From Rheum nobile (lineage: Eukaryota; Streptophyta; Magnoliopsida; Caryophyllales; Polygonaceae): a stretch of 64,000 nucleotides of DNA. The notes under the pieces were generated by a model that worked only from the letters and a program-made list of their open reading frames with translations, ran no database searches and was not told where the DNA came from. Shown piece after piece: positions 1 to 13,562 of the stretch; position 1 is the stretch's first letter, and each line of letters begins with the position of its first letter. Where the stretch lies: contig WOAB01000055.1 in the NCBI GenBank assembly GCA_027886185.1, positions 914,501 to 978,500 on the forward strand, given 5' to 3'. Both the position numbers and the translations under genes were made by a program.

Positions 1-2142
1 ACGATAAGCATATCTTCAAACTATATTACTAGAAATCTACCAAATCACTTTTTTGATTATTAACCTAATAAATTTGCACCAATATGGTAATATTATGATA
101 AATGGATCAAAATATTTTGATTTCAAAGGGGTTTTGAAGTATTAGGCACTAGGAAATAATTGTACGTTGTTATGATTTGCTACCCTAGCTCACTTTTCAC
201 TTGCTAAAATGTTAAATATCCATAAATGCTAAATATCACCACCCAATAACCATCACCAATATAAACTTCCAAAAATACCCCAACTCTTATATTTGTCGGT
301 TTGCCACCATAACAAATTAACAAAACTACGCTTGCACGTTGATTATTCTAATTTGATGTTGAAAGATATAAGAATAAAATTATTGTCAAGCCACGTACCT
401 AATTTTATAAGTTTACCCATACTGCCATACGACTATATGATTTTGGAGTTTATTCGAATATTTATTTATCTATGGGCAAAATTCGAAGATTTCTTGATAC
501 GTAAATGACTAAAAAATAACGTAAATTTCTGGAAACCAAGTTTCCACAGTAAAATTTATATTCACTCGAAACAACATACCATATTCGGCACAAGCAAGCT
601 AGGCGCCTCGAGATGTCGCCGTCGAGGGAGGTCGTCGTTGTCGTTTCGCCAGTGACCGCGAGGGAGAACCAAAGGCAGGAGGGAGAGATCAACTGGCTGT
701 TCGTATATTGTTGCTTTGTTGTACGTATATGCAAAAGAGAAAAAGGAATGGAAAATACCTAATTTAAGAAATGCAGAGGAGTACATTTTATTTTTAAAGG
801 TATTTTAGAAAATATAAAATGGTGATAAAAATTTGTGGTGACATATAGCATGACTCTAAATATTTTGACAATGGTTTTTTCAATAATAGTTATCAAGCTT
901 TTTAGCGCTAATGTGAGTAAATTACTGTTATTATAATTATGAAAAATCATTATTATTAATTTCATTATTAATTGTGATATTGGTCAACTAAGTCATGTAA
1001 AGTTTTGCCCAGTGTTTGACACATGATCATTATTATTTATATAATAACCAAGTCCTTTTTATAAATACTTGCAAGATCCTTAATAATAATTTTATATCAA
1101 ATACACCTTTTTACACAACATTTCTTCTCTTTTATAATTTTCATTGTTCCTTTTTTTGTTCTTTATTAAACCTTCCTTAAATTAATATGAAGAGATTATA
1201 CATGATCAACTTTATTTATATTTTATAAGAAAATTGTAAATACTTTTCAATACCCATATGAAGATATGCATCTAACCTATAGTTCATACACATGAAGCAT
1301 AATCTTTTTATTTTGCTACAAAGTAAGAAAATTGCGTTATAATTTACTAAACTAGAACCTAATTATGCTACATGACACTCCTTCATTAAAACCGTCACAT
1401 GTTATTTTATGATTTTTTCAATTTTTAAAATAAATCTAATTATAAATAAAAGATTATTATCCTAAACCTATCACTCATTTTTTTCCTAATTTAAATACAA
1501 ATCAAACACAAAGATTACAAGTTAATCACAAAGATTATAAATCTAAAATTTCCTAATGAACATATATTTAAAATCAAATCATCTCAATAAAACCATGAAT
1601 ATATAAGATATTATATGATAAGGATTATAGCTTGAATTTGAATATTTGTATTTAAATTAGAACAGTTATTTCTTATGATTTCATGATATCTTTAATATTT
1701 TGTTTATTTCTTATCTACATTATCAAATAAATTTTATGTGACTACATATTTCGATAATATTACCAATACTAATTTGAATTTATATTTGATTTCAACAATC
1801 ATCATTAATGTAAATTGTTATTGTCAAGACCGAAATTCATATCTTATATATAGTTGTGTCAATAATTTATTTAGGTGTATACATATATATTATAAATCAT
1901 GGTTAGTGAATTTGTTCTATTAGACTATTATATAGTTGTAAATTCGGTGGTTAGTCAAATTTGTTTCAATTTTGATCCTATTATAAATATATACAATTAA
2001 TCATTTAAAATATGTTACACTCATGTAAATCAAAACGAGACTATATACTAATGGTTCTACAATTTACGGTTCCACGTAGCAATCTAAGATATGGATTTAT
2101 TCAGTTATTAATTGATTTTGTAAATATTTTCAATATATGATA
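1..2142. other. AT-rich intergenic stretch, no gene recognised
   Basis: Strongly AT-rich DNA with many homopolymer runs and short ORFs in all frames. None of the possible peptides resembles a family I know. A short GC-richer patch near 600-680 contains CG-rich sequence but no coherent reading frame or splice pattern. I see no RNA gene or clear repeat boundary here. Confidence 0.6.
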
Positions 2143-3963
2143 TCTATATTCTATATATATATACTAAAGGAGAACCCTAAAACTTGAGTGTCATCACCAC
2201 ATTTATTTTCCCTACATGTCATCATAATATATATAGGAGATTTGTATCTCACATTTAAAAAAATTTACCACATACATTACAAAATCAAGTGTAATTTCAA
2301 AGTTAATTTTAAAAATGATCAAATAAGCTAAGCTAAGAAATTAGTTAAAGACAAAAAACATTTCACTTTGATTAAAACTATTATGTAGTATCATATAGAT
2401 TTTTATATAAAATTAGTTTTTGTAAAATTTATCATAGAAACAGTTCAATTTTTTTTTCCGCTCGGATAGCATACTATGACTTCTATTTAACATTCAACTT
2501 TGATTTGGAGAACTGTAGTGGTTCAATACTGGTTTTGATTGTTATTTTTTTCCTATAGTATGCTGTTTTTTATGAGTATTGATGTATACAAATTAATCAT
2601 CTATAAGTACCACCATATTTGACTCTATAAACTCTAATGCCATGTTACTAAAAAATTTAATATTTCGCCACCATTAATTCCTCTTATTTGTGAGAATATT
2701 GTAAAGTTCTTAATTTGACAAGAAAACGCGAATTCAATAAGGTACATCTCATTATGATATCCAAGAAGCAAATGAATTTTTTAAATATGTATTAAGCATG
2801 TGTGATGGTATTGTAGGTGATGAGAATGATGGAGAAGCACAAATATAAATTCCCGATGAACTATTGATGAAGGATTATGACTTAGATCTGATTCCAGCAA
2901 TTGTTAAGTGTGTTTATTCCTCTCTTTTGGACAATCAGTTGTTTTCGAAATACTTTGAAGAACGGACAATTCTTGCACCAACACATGAAGATGTAGATAG
3001 AGTTAATGACGATATATTGTCTTTGTTACCTGGTGATGAGAAAGTTTATCTCAATTTGGATATCATGTGCAAGACAGGTTTTATTGCAGACAACGATACA
3101 AGTGTTTATATATCTGACTACTTGAACAATATTAGATGTTCTGGTGTCCCAAATCATGTACTTAAACTTAAGGTTGAGGTTCTTATTATGTTGCTTCGAA
3201 ATATTGATCAGTCTTCATGTTTATGTAATAGGACAAGATTGATAACCATGCAGCTCGACAGTCATGTCAAACAAGGAAGAATATTCCAAGCAACAATATC
3301 AGACAAGTTTTGATTCCTCGCATGCTCATGTCACCATCAGACACTTCATACCCGTTCAAGTTTCAATGAAGTCAATTTCTTTTGAGTGTCTGTTTTGCTA
3401 TGACGATAAACAAGAGTCGGGGCCAATCACTTGCAAATGTCGGTTTGTATTTTCCACGCCATGTTTTCACTCATGGTCAGTTTTATGTTACATCATCAAA
3501 AGTTACTAGCAAGAAAGGTTTAGAGATTTTAATATGCGATAAAAAACAAAAAAAGATCTAATAATACACCAATGTAGTATACAAGAAAGTTTTTCATAAT
3601 TTGTAGCAATTTTGAACATCTTATGAGATTTTATATTTAGGGTTTCATTTTTATGTATTAGATGAACATTTTGATTACACTTTATCGTTGTAGTAGTATT
3701 AATGTTAGGGATGTGACTATCTCCGCTTCAAAATTAATTAGCCAATTTTTACTATATATAAAGTTATGGATATTTTCGCCTCTCTTTCGATAATATTTTG
3801 TCAATTTCTTTAATATTTTTTTATTCAATTAGTCATTTTTATATTATCATTCATCTACTTCTATAACAGTTCTATATCGATTAAATATATAATTTTGATA
3901 TACTATTATTTAAATATAAGAAAAAATAAACAAAGCCCGTGCAAGGCACATGTACTATACCAG
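2143..3963 (+). mobile_element. Degenerate Helitron
   Basis: The left end starts with TC after an A (2142/2143) and runs into the TA-rich stretch plus ACTAAAGGAGAA, which resembles plant Helitron 5' ends. The right end carries the motif GCCCGTGCAAGGCAC (3935-3949), a decayed version of the usual 3' hairpin, about 10 bases before CCAG followed by T. That looks like a mutated CTRR terminus inserted between A and T. Inside lies the 3' part of a PIF1-type helicase frame. There are no terminal inverted repeats and no target duplication, as expected for Helitrons. Rep and most of the helicase are missing, so the copy is non-autonomous. The ends are inferred from resemblance and may be off by a few bases. 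Confidence 0.6.
2735..3610 (+). pseudogene. PIF1-like Helitron helicase, C-terminal fragment
   Basis: Conceptual translation over 2864-3313 gives a clear PIF1/Helitron helicase C-terminal region: TILAPTHEDVDRVND, then SGVPNHVLKLKVEV and MLLRNIDQSSCLCNRTRL. These are the motifs that precede and form the RecD-like 2A domain of Helitron RepHel proteins. Frameshifts near 3270 and 3320 shift the frame, and the final helicase segments reappear in other frames up to about 3610, where a decayed end of the family's typical C-terminus can be recognised. An in-frame TAA interrupts the frame just upstream of 2864. The nuclease and the Walker A/B part are absent. It is a dead transposon gene scrap, not a cellular PIF1 gene. 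Confidence 0.75.
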
Positions 3964-4039
3964 TACCATTAAATACAATATTTTAACCTTTTCAATTTAA
4001 CCTTTTGTTTTTATAAAATCTCCTTCCATATATAACGCT

Positions 4040-4507
4040 TAGACCTGATATACGGGCCCGGGCCGGGCCTAAGCCAAAATGTGGGCTCGTTTTTACGGGC
4101 CCGGGCCAGGCTGAGCCCGTTTGTCGGGCCCAATGTGTTACCCGTACCCGCCCGGAAGAGCGGACCGGGCCGTATGACATATAATATGTTTTAAAATGAT
4201 TTTTTACTATTTTTTTTAATTTTTTTGGTATTTAACAGGCCGGGCCGGCCCGTTAAATTTTTTTTTAAATATATTTTTTAAGTTATATTTATTTTTTTAA
4301 TATATTTTAAAAATATATTTTTATATAATTAATTTTTTATACGGGCCACGGGCCGGGCCGAGCAACCCGTTCGGACCGGACCCTGTTACCGGGCCCGGCC
4401 CGCCAGCCCGAACGGGCCTGACCAACCGGCCCGTTCGAGCTTAAGTCCTTGTCCAAGCCCGGTTTATTGGCGAGCCGGACGGGCCGACCCGCGTTTGCTC
4501 AGGTCTA
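4040..4507. mobile_element. MITE-like element with terminal inverted repeats and GC-rich ends
   Basis: The left end TAGACCTGATATACGGGCC and the right end CGCGTTTGCTCAGGTCTA are imperfect inverted repeats. Both lead into many copies of GGGCCGGGCC-type sequence around an AT-rich middle. The style is the same as the hAT-like MITE at 38883-39187, which starts TAGGGCTGAGCACGGG. I could not see a convincing 8-bp target duplication here. No coding content. It lies directly upstream of the SIN3-like gene promoter. Confidence 0.55.
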
Positions 4508-5550
4508 ATACATAAGAAGTGTAAAAAAGGCTACAGTATATGTTATAATTAAAAGAGATAAGGATAAAGTATATATTATAATTATTTTTGAGCAAATTAA
4601 GAAAAAAAGTTAAAACCCATAATTTAAAAAAAGTTCCTATTTTTTATTTTTACTGCTTATACCCGGTTAAAGTCTACCGGGTTACCGGTTACGTCCTTAA
4701 AACGCCCTCGACAATCCGGATCTCACCCCCAGGCCCCATCCATATTTTACACTCTTTTCCCCGCCTATAAGCTTCGAGACGCAGCGTTTTGACGTTACAT
4801 TCTTCTTGTATATTTAATCGCCCATGAATTACAATGAGCGAGTGAGCGACATTCACAACACCAACAACCTAACAAAATCGAAAAGAGGAAGAAAGGGAAA
4901 AATAATAATAATCTCTTCCTCCTCCCCTCACAAATTCGAGAAGTGTTGTATTTGTCGATTTGTTATTCTTTTTGGTAATTTTGCATACTGATACCCTGAA
5001 TCTCTTCGTCTTCAACTGTATTCTTGTTATTCTCTTCAAATTCGAGTTGCTAGTTGTTGCATAATTTGGAGGCACAAAACCAGCTTAAAGAACAGGTATT
5101 ATTTGCTGAAGAAGCGACCAAGTGAGAGGCGATCCTTTATCTTGTTAGTATTTCTCTTTCACTTTTGTGATTTTTGATGTAATATCTTCTGTTTTGATTA
5201 CGCAATTTATGTTGCTTAATTTTGAAGTAATGCGAAACATAATGGTTTCTTTTTTGGTGGAGTTTTTCTATACGGAGGATTTGTTTGAGAGGTGATCTGG
5301 TTTTCCTAAACCTTTTGTTCAGTTTTGCACTCTGGCGTTTGATTGCTGTCTTTGATTTGATTGGATCTGCTTTGTGTGTTGGTTTCAAGCTCTGTTAATG
5401 GCCGGTTTGATTTTTTTTTTTTTTTATAGTTCTCTGATGTTTTGGAAATTTTTTCGTTGCAGTTGATAGCTATGTTTTTTGAAGAGAGAAGCCATAAAGG
5501 TTTAGAATAATAGAGTTGGTATTTTTGTGCGAGAAGATAGATAGAGAGAG
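4508..5550 (+). promoter_or_regulatory. Promoter and 5' UTR region of the SIN3-like gene, with a probable 5' UTR intron
   Basis: This stretch precedes the ATG at 5551. A TATA-like TATATTTAA occurs near 4809, which would place transcription start near 4840. A good donor (AACAG|GTATT at 5095/5096) and a pyrimidine-rich acceptor ending TTGCAG at 5462 suggest a 5' UTR intron of about 367 bases. The TSS and intron are inferred from sequence signals only. No long ORF occupies the region. Confidence 0.5.
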
Positions 5551-8500
5551 ATGAAGAGGGCTAGAGAAGATGTGTTGGTGGGCTCTCAACTCAGGCGACC
5601 TCAACCTGTCGTTTCCTATCGCGGGGATGCGTAAGTTTCCCGTCCTTCTCTCTTTCAAAATTTGAGATTAGCAGCGTTTTATTGACTAACTAGTTGCACA
5701 GACCAATTTTAGGATGGATTCAATTTAACTGTTTGAGTTTGTCTTCGATTTAAGCTTTCTAGCATAATTTCAAGGATGACTTTCTGTTCAACGTTGAATT
5801 GCTGTTAATCATGAATCTGAGGGTGAAATGTTCAGTTCCCGTCTAAAGAAGATTTGATCTTTTTAAAGGAGAGCCCTCTCTAGGGGGTGTGAGGGTTTAA
5901 ATAATAGGGTAAAACTAATGGTGATTTAAAGTTCTGGCTACTTGATATCTGGATTTATTTGTGCATTTAAAAGGTTAGCGTTTACTTACTCTGGTACTTT
6001 GTGTTTTGGGGAAATGAAGCTCTGCACAACCACAACCTCAGATGGCTAATGGTGGTAATAGCAGCAGCAGTGTGCAGAAACTGACAACAAATGATGCTTT
6101 AAATTATCTGAAGGCTGTCAAAGACATGTTTCATGACAAAAAGGAGAAATATGACGAGTTTCTTGAAGTCATGAAGGATTTCAAAGCCCAAAGGTAGTAG
6201 CGAGTTCTTTTTTGAAATGATTCTAAGTAACCCTGTTTTGACGACTGCAGATCAACTAATGGCTCCTTGCTTCTTGTAGAATTGACACTGCAGGTGTGAT
6301 TGCAAGAGTAAAAGAATTGTTTAAAGGACACCGAGACTTAATCCTTGGTTTCAATACCTTCCTGCCAAAAGGTTATGAAATCGTCCTCCCGGAAGAGCCT
6401 ACTCTGAAGAAGCCAGTTGAATTTGAAGAAGCAATCAACTTTGTTAACAAAATAAAGGTGACATATAGTTTACAATGTTAATGCAAGTCTAAATGGAAAT
6501 TTGGGTTAATGCTATTTGTTGTGATGCAGGCACGATTTCAAGGCGATGACCATGTGTACAAGTCATTTTTGGACATCTTGAATATGTATCGCAGAGAACA
6601 TAAGCCAATTGAAGAGGTCTACAAGGAGGTTTGTCTAAACCCTTTCTGTTATATTATGCTTTCAATCCCATCATTCCACTTAAATGTCCTATCTTCTGCA
6701 GGTTGCTGCACTCTTCAGAGACCATCATGACTTGCTCACAGAGTTCAATAATTTTCTTCCAGATGACTCAAAATCAGTAACTGGTATTGCATCTGGTAGG
6801 AATTCTATCTTGCGAGATAGGAGTTCGGCAATGCCCACTTGTCAACAAATGCATGTTGATGGGGTAGGTGTGGTTCCATTGTGTCACTTCATCTCTTGGC
6901 CCTAATTGTCCTGGTAATATCCTGTAAATTTGTGGTTCTTTCAGGATAGGAATGCTACTTCTGATCGGCATACAATGACTGATACTGATAAATCATTGAT
7001 GAGATCTGACAAAGAGCTGCGAAGATGCAGTGATAAAGACAGGGACCCAAGAGAATGTGAAAGAGATGGTACAGGCTTTGATAAAAATGATAATGGGGAC
7101 TTCAATAACATGCATGGGCTCTCCAATAAACGTAAAGCTGATGAGGGTATAGAAGGCGCTGAAAATTGTGGAACGCAAGGCTATGCATCTTATTACGATG
7201 ACAAGGGTAAGTTAAAAAGTAAGCATGGTGTAACTGCAATGTTTCATTGCTCTATTCTCTGCTCAATTTGGTGATTTTATTTGTACCAGAAGACTAAAAC
7301 TTGATACACAGGAAACTTATTTTCTTTGGCTGAATATCTTAGTGAAACAATGTTGCTAATTTGCAAACAATGACTTTGCTGTTTATTGTCCGCAGCTCCT
7401 TTTTTCAAGTTAATAATGATTTTCCATCTTTATATATTTGGTTTATGCTTGACAATTTGTGGCACGCTCTGTTTGGTCTAATGGAGATTATCCTTATTTA
7501 CAACCAAGAAACTTAGTTTGTTTTTCTGCAGGTATATACAATCAGGAATTTGCATTTTGTGAGAAAGTAAAGGACAGAGTGCAATCCGGTGAATATCAGG
7601 AATTCTTGAAGTTGCTGCGAATTTATAACAGGGAAATAATTACAAGAAAAGAATTACACTCCCTGGTAAAATATTTGACCATTTTAGGGAGGTTATTTCT
7701 CTTGATTTCCAATGGAATGATTGTTAAATGAACAGCCATTTCTCATTTGTCCTTATACACAAGCGATTTCTCTTTTTTTTTTTGCAAATTTCAAGATAGA
7801 ATTATGAATATCCTAATTCGGTTGTTTTCTAGGTCTTGGATGTACTTGGAAAATATCCTGATCTTATGGAGGGTTTTGATCAATTTTTGGCTCGCTGTGA
7901 GAAGATTGGTAATAGTTTAAAGTTGTGTATTTCTATTTTGGCTTGCCTTTTCCTAAACTGATTCTGACTACTACGGTTTATGCAGATGTATTTCTGGCTG
8001 ATTTGAACAGAAGTATGTTAAGTTCTCTGTTTCTTTTTCAATTTTTGTGGTTTATATGTTTCTTTCACCGTATTATAATATTTTATACAATGTATCCAGA
8101 GGAGCTGAACAATGGCCACCTGGCAAGACCCTTGAAGGTTGAGGGAAGAGACAGACAGCAGGATCGAGAAAAGGAGGATAGGGATAGAATTATAGATCGG
8201 GAAAGCAGAGAGCGCCTTGACAAGAGTATAGTTTATGGGAGTCGGGCCTCTGCATCATTTAATAAGGAATATATAGGAAAACCTATTCAAGAGCTTGACC
8301 TCTCTGATTGTGAGAGGTGCACTCCGAGTTATCGCCTTCTTCCCAAGAATGTACGCTGTTTTAGTCATATTTTTGATAGATCTATTTTCAATTTTAATGT
8401 TTTTGTATTGATCTTGACATCTGTGTATTTTATTCTCTAGTACCCAATACCTGTGGCGAGCCAGAGGACAAAACTTGGCTCTGATGTATTGAATGACCAT

Positions 8501-11500
8501 TGGGTATCTGTAACTTCTGGAAGTGAGGATTACTCTTTCAAACACATGCGCAAAAACCAGTACGAGGAAAGCCTTTTTCGATGTGAAGATGACAGGTAAA
8601 GTCAGTTAATATGCTCCCTTATTTGCTCTCTCATCTTTTACCTGGATGAAGCTCTTTTGGACCCTCAGAGAGATTCAATGTTGTTGCTGTTACTTGAGTT
8701 CATCTTTACATGATATTTGCTGATTTGGAGGCGGTCTCTCTAATCTTATTTTAATACAACCTAGTTTAATTTGTGTCCCAATATCTAACACACTTTAAGA
8801 AGAATCAGAGTTCTATTATGGATTTTTTTTACTTTAGACATGTTCTCTTGGCTTCTGAGAGGCAAGATGAATCCGTATATTCTGTTTAGCTTTTGTTCAT
8901 TAGATATTTAATCTTTCCTTGGCCTTTTCAGGTTTGAGTTAGATATGTTGTTAGAATCTGTGAATACGACTATCAAGCGGGTAGAAGAGCTTTTGGAAAA
9001 AATTAACAACAACACTTTCAGAACAGATATTCCAATTCGAATAGATGAGTATTTTACAGGTAAAGTGTTAGTCAAAGACTTTGGAGGACTCGTGTACTTC
9101 TTTTGCCACATTGATTACTTTTGGTGCTATCGTCATGCTTCTATGTGCTTTGCAGCCATCAACCTTAGGTGCATTGAGCGCTTGTATGGTGACCATGGTC
9201 TCGATGTAATGGATGTGTTAAAGAAGAATGCAATACTTGCTTTGCCTGTTATCTTAACACGCTTGAAGCAGAAACAGGAAGAATGGGCTAGATGCCGTGC
9301 TGATTTCAATAAAGTTTGGGCTGAAATATATGCGAAGAATTACCACAAATCACTTGACCATCGCAGCTTTTACTTCAAGCAACAGGATACAAAGAGTTTG
9401 AGCACAAAAGGTACTATTTAGAATAGATGAGAAATATGCTATATAGAGTTTTTAACTTAATGGAGCTGTTAATTGCATGGACCTCAGGTGTTTGTTATGA
9501 TGCTGCAGTAGTATATTAGACTGAGATTGTCCCAGTATGCTTTGCTACAGGCTTGTTACATTCCTGGCTTCATATTGATGTTCGCATTACACACCCAAAA
9601 TCTTGTTTGGTGGAGGTGCTTTACTTGCTTGTTAGGTGCATAACAATGTAGTCTTCCTAGCCTAAAAAATCTGCAACTAGTTGGATAAATGGCTGACCAA
9701 ACTCATTTTCACACCAGTTTGTGTAAATGTGATAATGCATGGCATATACAATAAGGGCCCATTTGGTTTGAATTACGGAAACGGAAAGGAAACAAATTTA
9801 GTCCACTTTAATGTCATTATTCCTTTATCAAAATGATGAAATCATTTCCTTTCTCCCTTCTCTTGGCACTATGATGGATGTATTTGTTTCTTCAATAATA
9901 GGGTGGATTTCAAAATGATGAAATCATGTCCTTTCTCCTTCTCTTGGCACACAAATTTTTGAGTCCCAAGCCAAGATGAAAATTTTAATCAATGTATGAT
10001 GACGTTAAAGTTGACTAGATTCATTTCCTTCCCATTGCCGTTTGTATAAGTTTAAAACCAAACGGGTCCTAAGTCTTTGCTTGACTTGCTTATGGAAACA
10101 GAAGAAATAAAATGCAGATAATGATCATATGTAGTATGTACTAAACGATTTGATCTACATTTCTTCTCTGAACAGCCTTATTAGCTGAGATCAAAGAAAT
10201 TAGTGAGCTGAAGCGAAAGAATGATGATGTACTTCTAGCTATTGCAGCTGGAGACGGACAACCTATGATTCCACATGTGGAATTTGAATATCCTGATCCA
10301 GGTATCTACGAGGATTTGTATCAGCTCATAAAGTATTCATGCGGAGAAGTTTGTACTGCTGAGCAGGTGGATAAAGTAATGAAGATCTGGTCAACCTTCC
10401 TGGAGTCCATGCTTGGTGTGCCTACACGGACCCAGGGTTCTGATGCTGCTGAAGATGTTTTAAATGCAAATCAGGCTGCTAAAAGCATAACTCCCGCTGC
10501 TGCTGGAGCTGATAGTATTCCCAATAGTCATGCTACTAATTGCATACAGTCAAATCCTTCCAGAAATGTGAATGAGACTAAGTCACCAGAACAACTGGGT
10601 TCTGGCAGCAACGGAAATAAGGAAGATGATAGTCTTGATGCCAGTTGTAATACTGCACAACAGGGTAGAGTGGCTTCCAGTGCAAATGCTATTGATGAAA
10701 CTGCTGGCTCTTCAAATAATCGGCCAGTGAGCTGTAATGTGTCTTATTCTTCTAGAGCTGAGCAAATTCCTGAGAGAACAAATGGGGACAATACATCAGG
10801 TTTGTGGATTGATGCAAGACCAGTATAGTACTATACTAGTATAGTATATAATCCTCATTATTGTTAAATATTCTGAAGCTTGATATGTCCTATAAATGTT
10901 AGGTCCTGGTAATCCTCTATCCAGACCTTGCAATGGAATTGATACTGCTCATGAGGGGAGGACAAATGGTGAAGCTTCACATTCATTGGAGGTATGTATA
11001 ACCTGGAAATTAGCATGTTTTTGCTGTCTTAGTTTGTTGGGTTGATAAATTCATTTTCTTACAATTTAATCATCAATGAGAAAATTACCTCTATTGTAAG
11101 TATCCAAATTTCCAATAAAACTTTGACTATATGATCTTCTGTAACGAACAAGCAAGTTTGTTGAGTTCATCTCTCTTTTCGTTTTGATGTCAATTATAAG
11201 AATTATCACACCAGTTGTGCTCTACTGTTGTTATGCTCTTCTTGCCTGGCACAATGTCTCATCAGTTGATTTTTGGACTGGCTTGTTTGCTTATTCTTTT
11301 CAGCCTGTTGGTTGTACAAAAACGCTTGTGTCAAACGGGGTGATGCAAACTAGTATAGATCGCAGACTACATGAAGGATCTGATGCACTCTCCAAAGTTG
11401 AAAGGGAAGAGGGTGAATTATCTCCAAATGTGGACTCTGAGGAGGACAATTTTGCAGTCTATGCAGACGCTGGTGCAGATATTGCACATAAATCAAATGG

Positions 11501-13562
11501 TGGATCTGTGAGTAGGCCTTATCAAAATAGACAAGGGGAGGAGAGATGCCATGGTGAAGGTAGAGTAGCAAATGAAGCCGATGCTGATGATGAAGGTGAT
11601 GAAAGTGCTCATCGATTGTCAGAAGAAAGTGAGAATGCCTCTGCAAATGGAGATGTCTCAATCAGCGAGTCAGGTGACGGTGAGGATTGCTCCCCTGAAG
11701 AGCGAGAGGAAGATGGCAAGGCTGAAAGTGAAGGTGAGGCTGAAGGTATGGCAGATGCTCGTGACCATGATGAAGTTGATGGATCGTCACTGCCATTTTC
11801 AGAGCGTTTTCTACAAACTGTGAAGCCGATTGTTAAGCATGTTACTGCAACACCACATGAGAAGACAAAAGATTCCCGTATCTTCTATGGAAATGATTCC
11901 TTCTATGTGCTTTTTAGACTTCACCAGGTTAGTCTTAAATTTAGTGTAATACTTTCCCATTGGATATTATGTTGGTTTTGCCGAGTCTGTCCTGATATTT
12001 TTTTTAACAGACTCTCTATGAGAGGATACTATCTGCAAAGAGAAACTCTTCTTCCACTGAGAGAAGATGGAGATCTTCAAATGACAGTGTTCCTAGTGAT
12101 GTGTATTCAAGGTAAACCGATTAACTGTTGTTTTCCGTGTATACTACTTCACTTTATTTAATGCTAATTTAAAAAATACTTGCATTTGTTACAGGTTCAT
12201 GAATGCGCTGTACAGTTTACTAGATGGCTCATCTGATAATACAAAATTTGAAGATGATTGTCGGTCGATCATTGGTACACAGTCGTATGTACTATTCACT
12301 TTAGACAAATTGATATATAAGCTGGTCAAACAGGTAACACGAATACCTTCTCTCATTAGTAACTTCTCATGTATGCTAACAATGTACCAAAAGTCGGCTT
12401 CTATGCTTTTCAGCTACAAATAGTAGCCTCCGATGAAATGGATAGCAAGCTTCTCCTGTTATATGCGTATGAAAATTCAAGAAGACCAGGGAGATCTGCT
12501 GATATAGTTTATTATGAGAATGTCCGGGTTCTTCTCCATGATGATAACATATATCGCGTTGAATGTGTATGATCCTCTCTCTCAGTCTATTATTTTTATC
12601 TTCTTTGAAGGAAACATGAAAAAAAAAAACTTAGATAACATTCCCAAATTTTTAAAAAGAGCACACTCTATGTGAAGTTAATGACTGCATTGTACTCCTA
12701 AATGTGGCTTATAATGCTCTCAGGCTTTGTCTTTGCAGCGGTCAGGAACCCCAACACGGTTGTCCATTCAACTAATGGACAATGGGCATGATAAGTCTGA
12801 GTTTACAGCTGTCTCAGTGGAACCTTCCTTTGCAGCTTATCTGAATAACGACTTCCTGACTTTTACATCTAATAAAAAGGAGACGTCTGGGATATTCATG
12901 AAGCGGTATGAAATGATTAAGGGCTGTTCGAGTTGCTCTAGTAAAGTTTGGTGTCAGGCTCGTATAGTTAGTCATTTCCTGATCCAAGTGATGTTTTGCT
13001 TTGCAGAAATTTAGGGAAATATTCCACAGAATGTGAAGCCTTGGAAGGAGTTGAAGTTGCCAATGCTTTGGAGTATAAGATATCTTGCACTACATCCAAG
13101 GTACAGTATATTTTCGTGCAATTGAGAGGCAGAGAACCGGTAGAGCTCTGAAGCCGCTTTGGTTACTGTCAAAGTGTGAAAACCCCGACAATGAAAATTG
13201 AAGGACAGAAATCTAAAAGCAAGAATCTTACTACTATTCAGCTGATGTGAGGAATTGTCACAATATGTAATTCAGTTGAATTTCAAGTACTGCCATAATA
13301 GATAGAATAATAATCAAAAGACTGAATACTAAAATTCAGGATAATGGACGTAGAAATGCCTCTTTTGTATCAGTTACCTGCAACCTAAAACCAGTGTTTG
13401 AGTGATGGTCCTGGAATTGTGCTGCAGGTGTCTTATCTTTACGATACAGAAGACTTCTTGTACAGGAGGAACAAGAGGAGGACAAACGAGCGAGTAGTAG
13501 TATCACAAAATGGAGTCTCAAAGAGAGCCGAAAGGTTTCACCGGCTGCTTTCTACCTCATAA
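5551..13562 (+). CDS. SNL: SIN3-like (SNL) transcriptional corepressor, 22 exons
   Basis: This gene encodes a nuclear scaffold that recruits class I histone deacetylases to DNA-bound repressors. Exons as read: 5551-5630, 6020-6193, 6280-6457, 6530-6628, 6702-6863, 6945-7206, 7532-7665, 7833-7908, 7986-8012, 8100-8350, 8441-8595, 8932-9059, 9156-9410, 10176-10799, 10903-10991, 11304-11927, 12011-12111, 12195-12333, 12414-12566, 12724-12905, 13007-13100, 13428-13562. They join in frame to about 1373 residues, close to the length I recall for Arabidopsis SNL1. PAH1 (about 48-118, begins LTTNDALNYL), PAH2 (about 131-200) and PAH3 (about 318-388) are followed by the HDAC-interaction domain (about 458-640, LDLSDCERCTPSYRLLP) and, after an acidic linker, the SIN3 C-terminal domain (from about 1090, FYGNDSFYVLFRLHQ). 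The start MKRAREDV matches the family. Exon 9 is a 27-base microexon. Exon 20 could start at 12724 or 12739, both in frame. Confidence 0.95.
9755..10069. mobile_element. Tourist-like (PIF/Harbinger-type) MITE in intron 13 of the SIN3-like gene
   Basis: A 315-bp element flanked by TAA on both sides (9752-9754 and 10070-10072), the 3-bp target typical of PIF/Harbinger elements. The left end GGGCCCATTTGGTTT and the right end AAACCAAACGGGTCC are inverted copies with a few mismatches. It has no coding content. It lies inside the 765-bp intron between exons 13 and 14, well away from both splice sites, so it should not disturb the coding sequence. Confidence 0.75.

Noticed and set aside
11350..11661. 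His/Leu-rich minus-strand frame in SIN3 exon 16
   Set aside because: Shadow of the acidic coding strand (GAT/GAA codons read in reverse).
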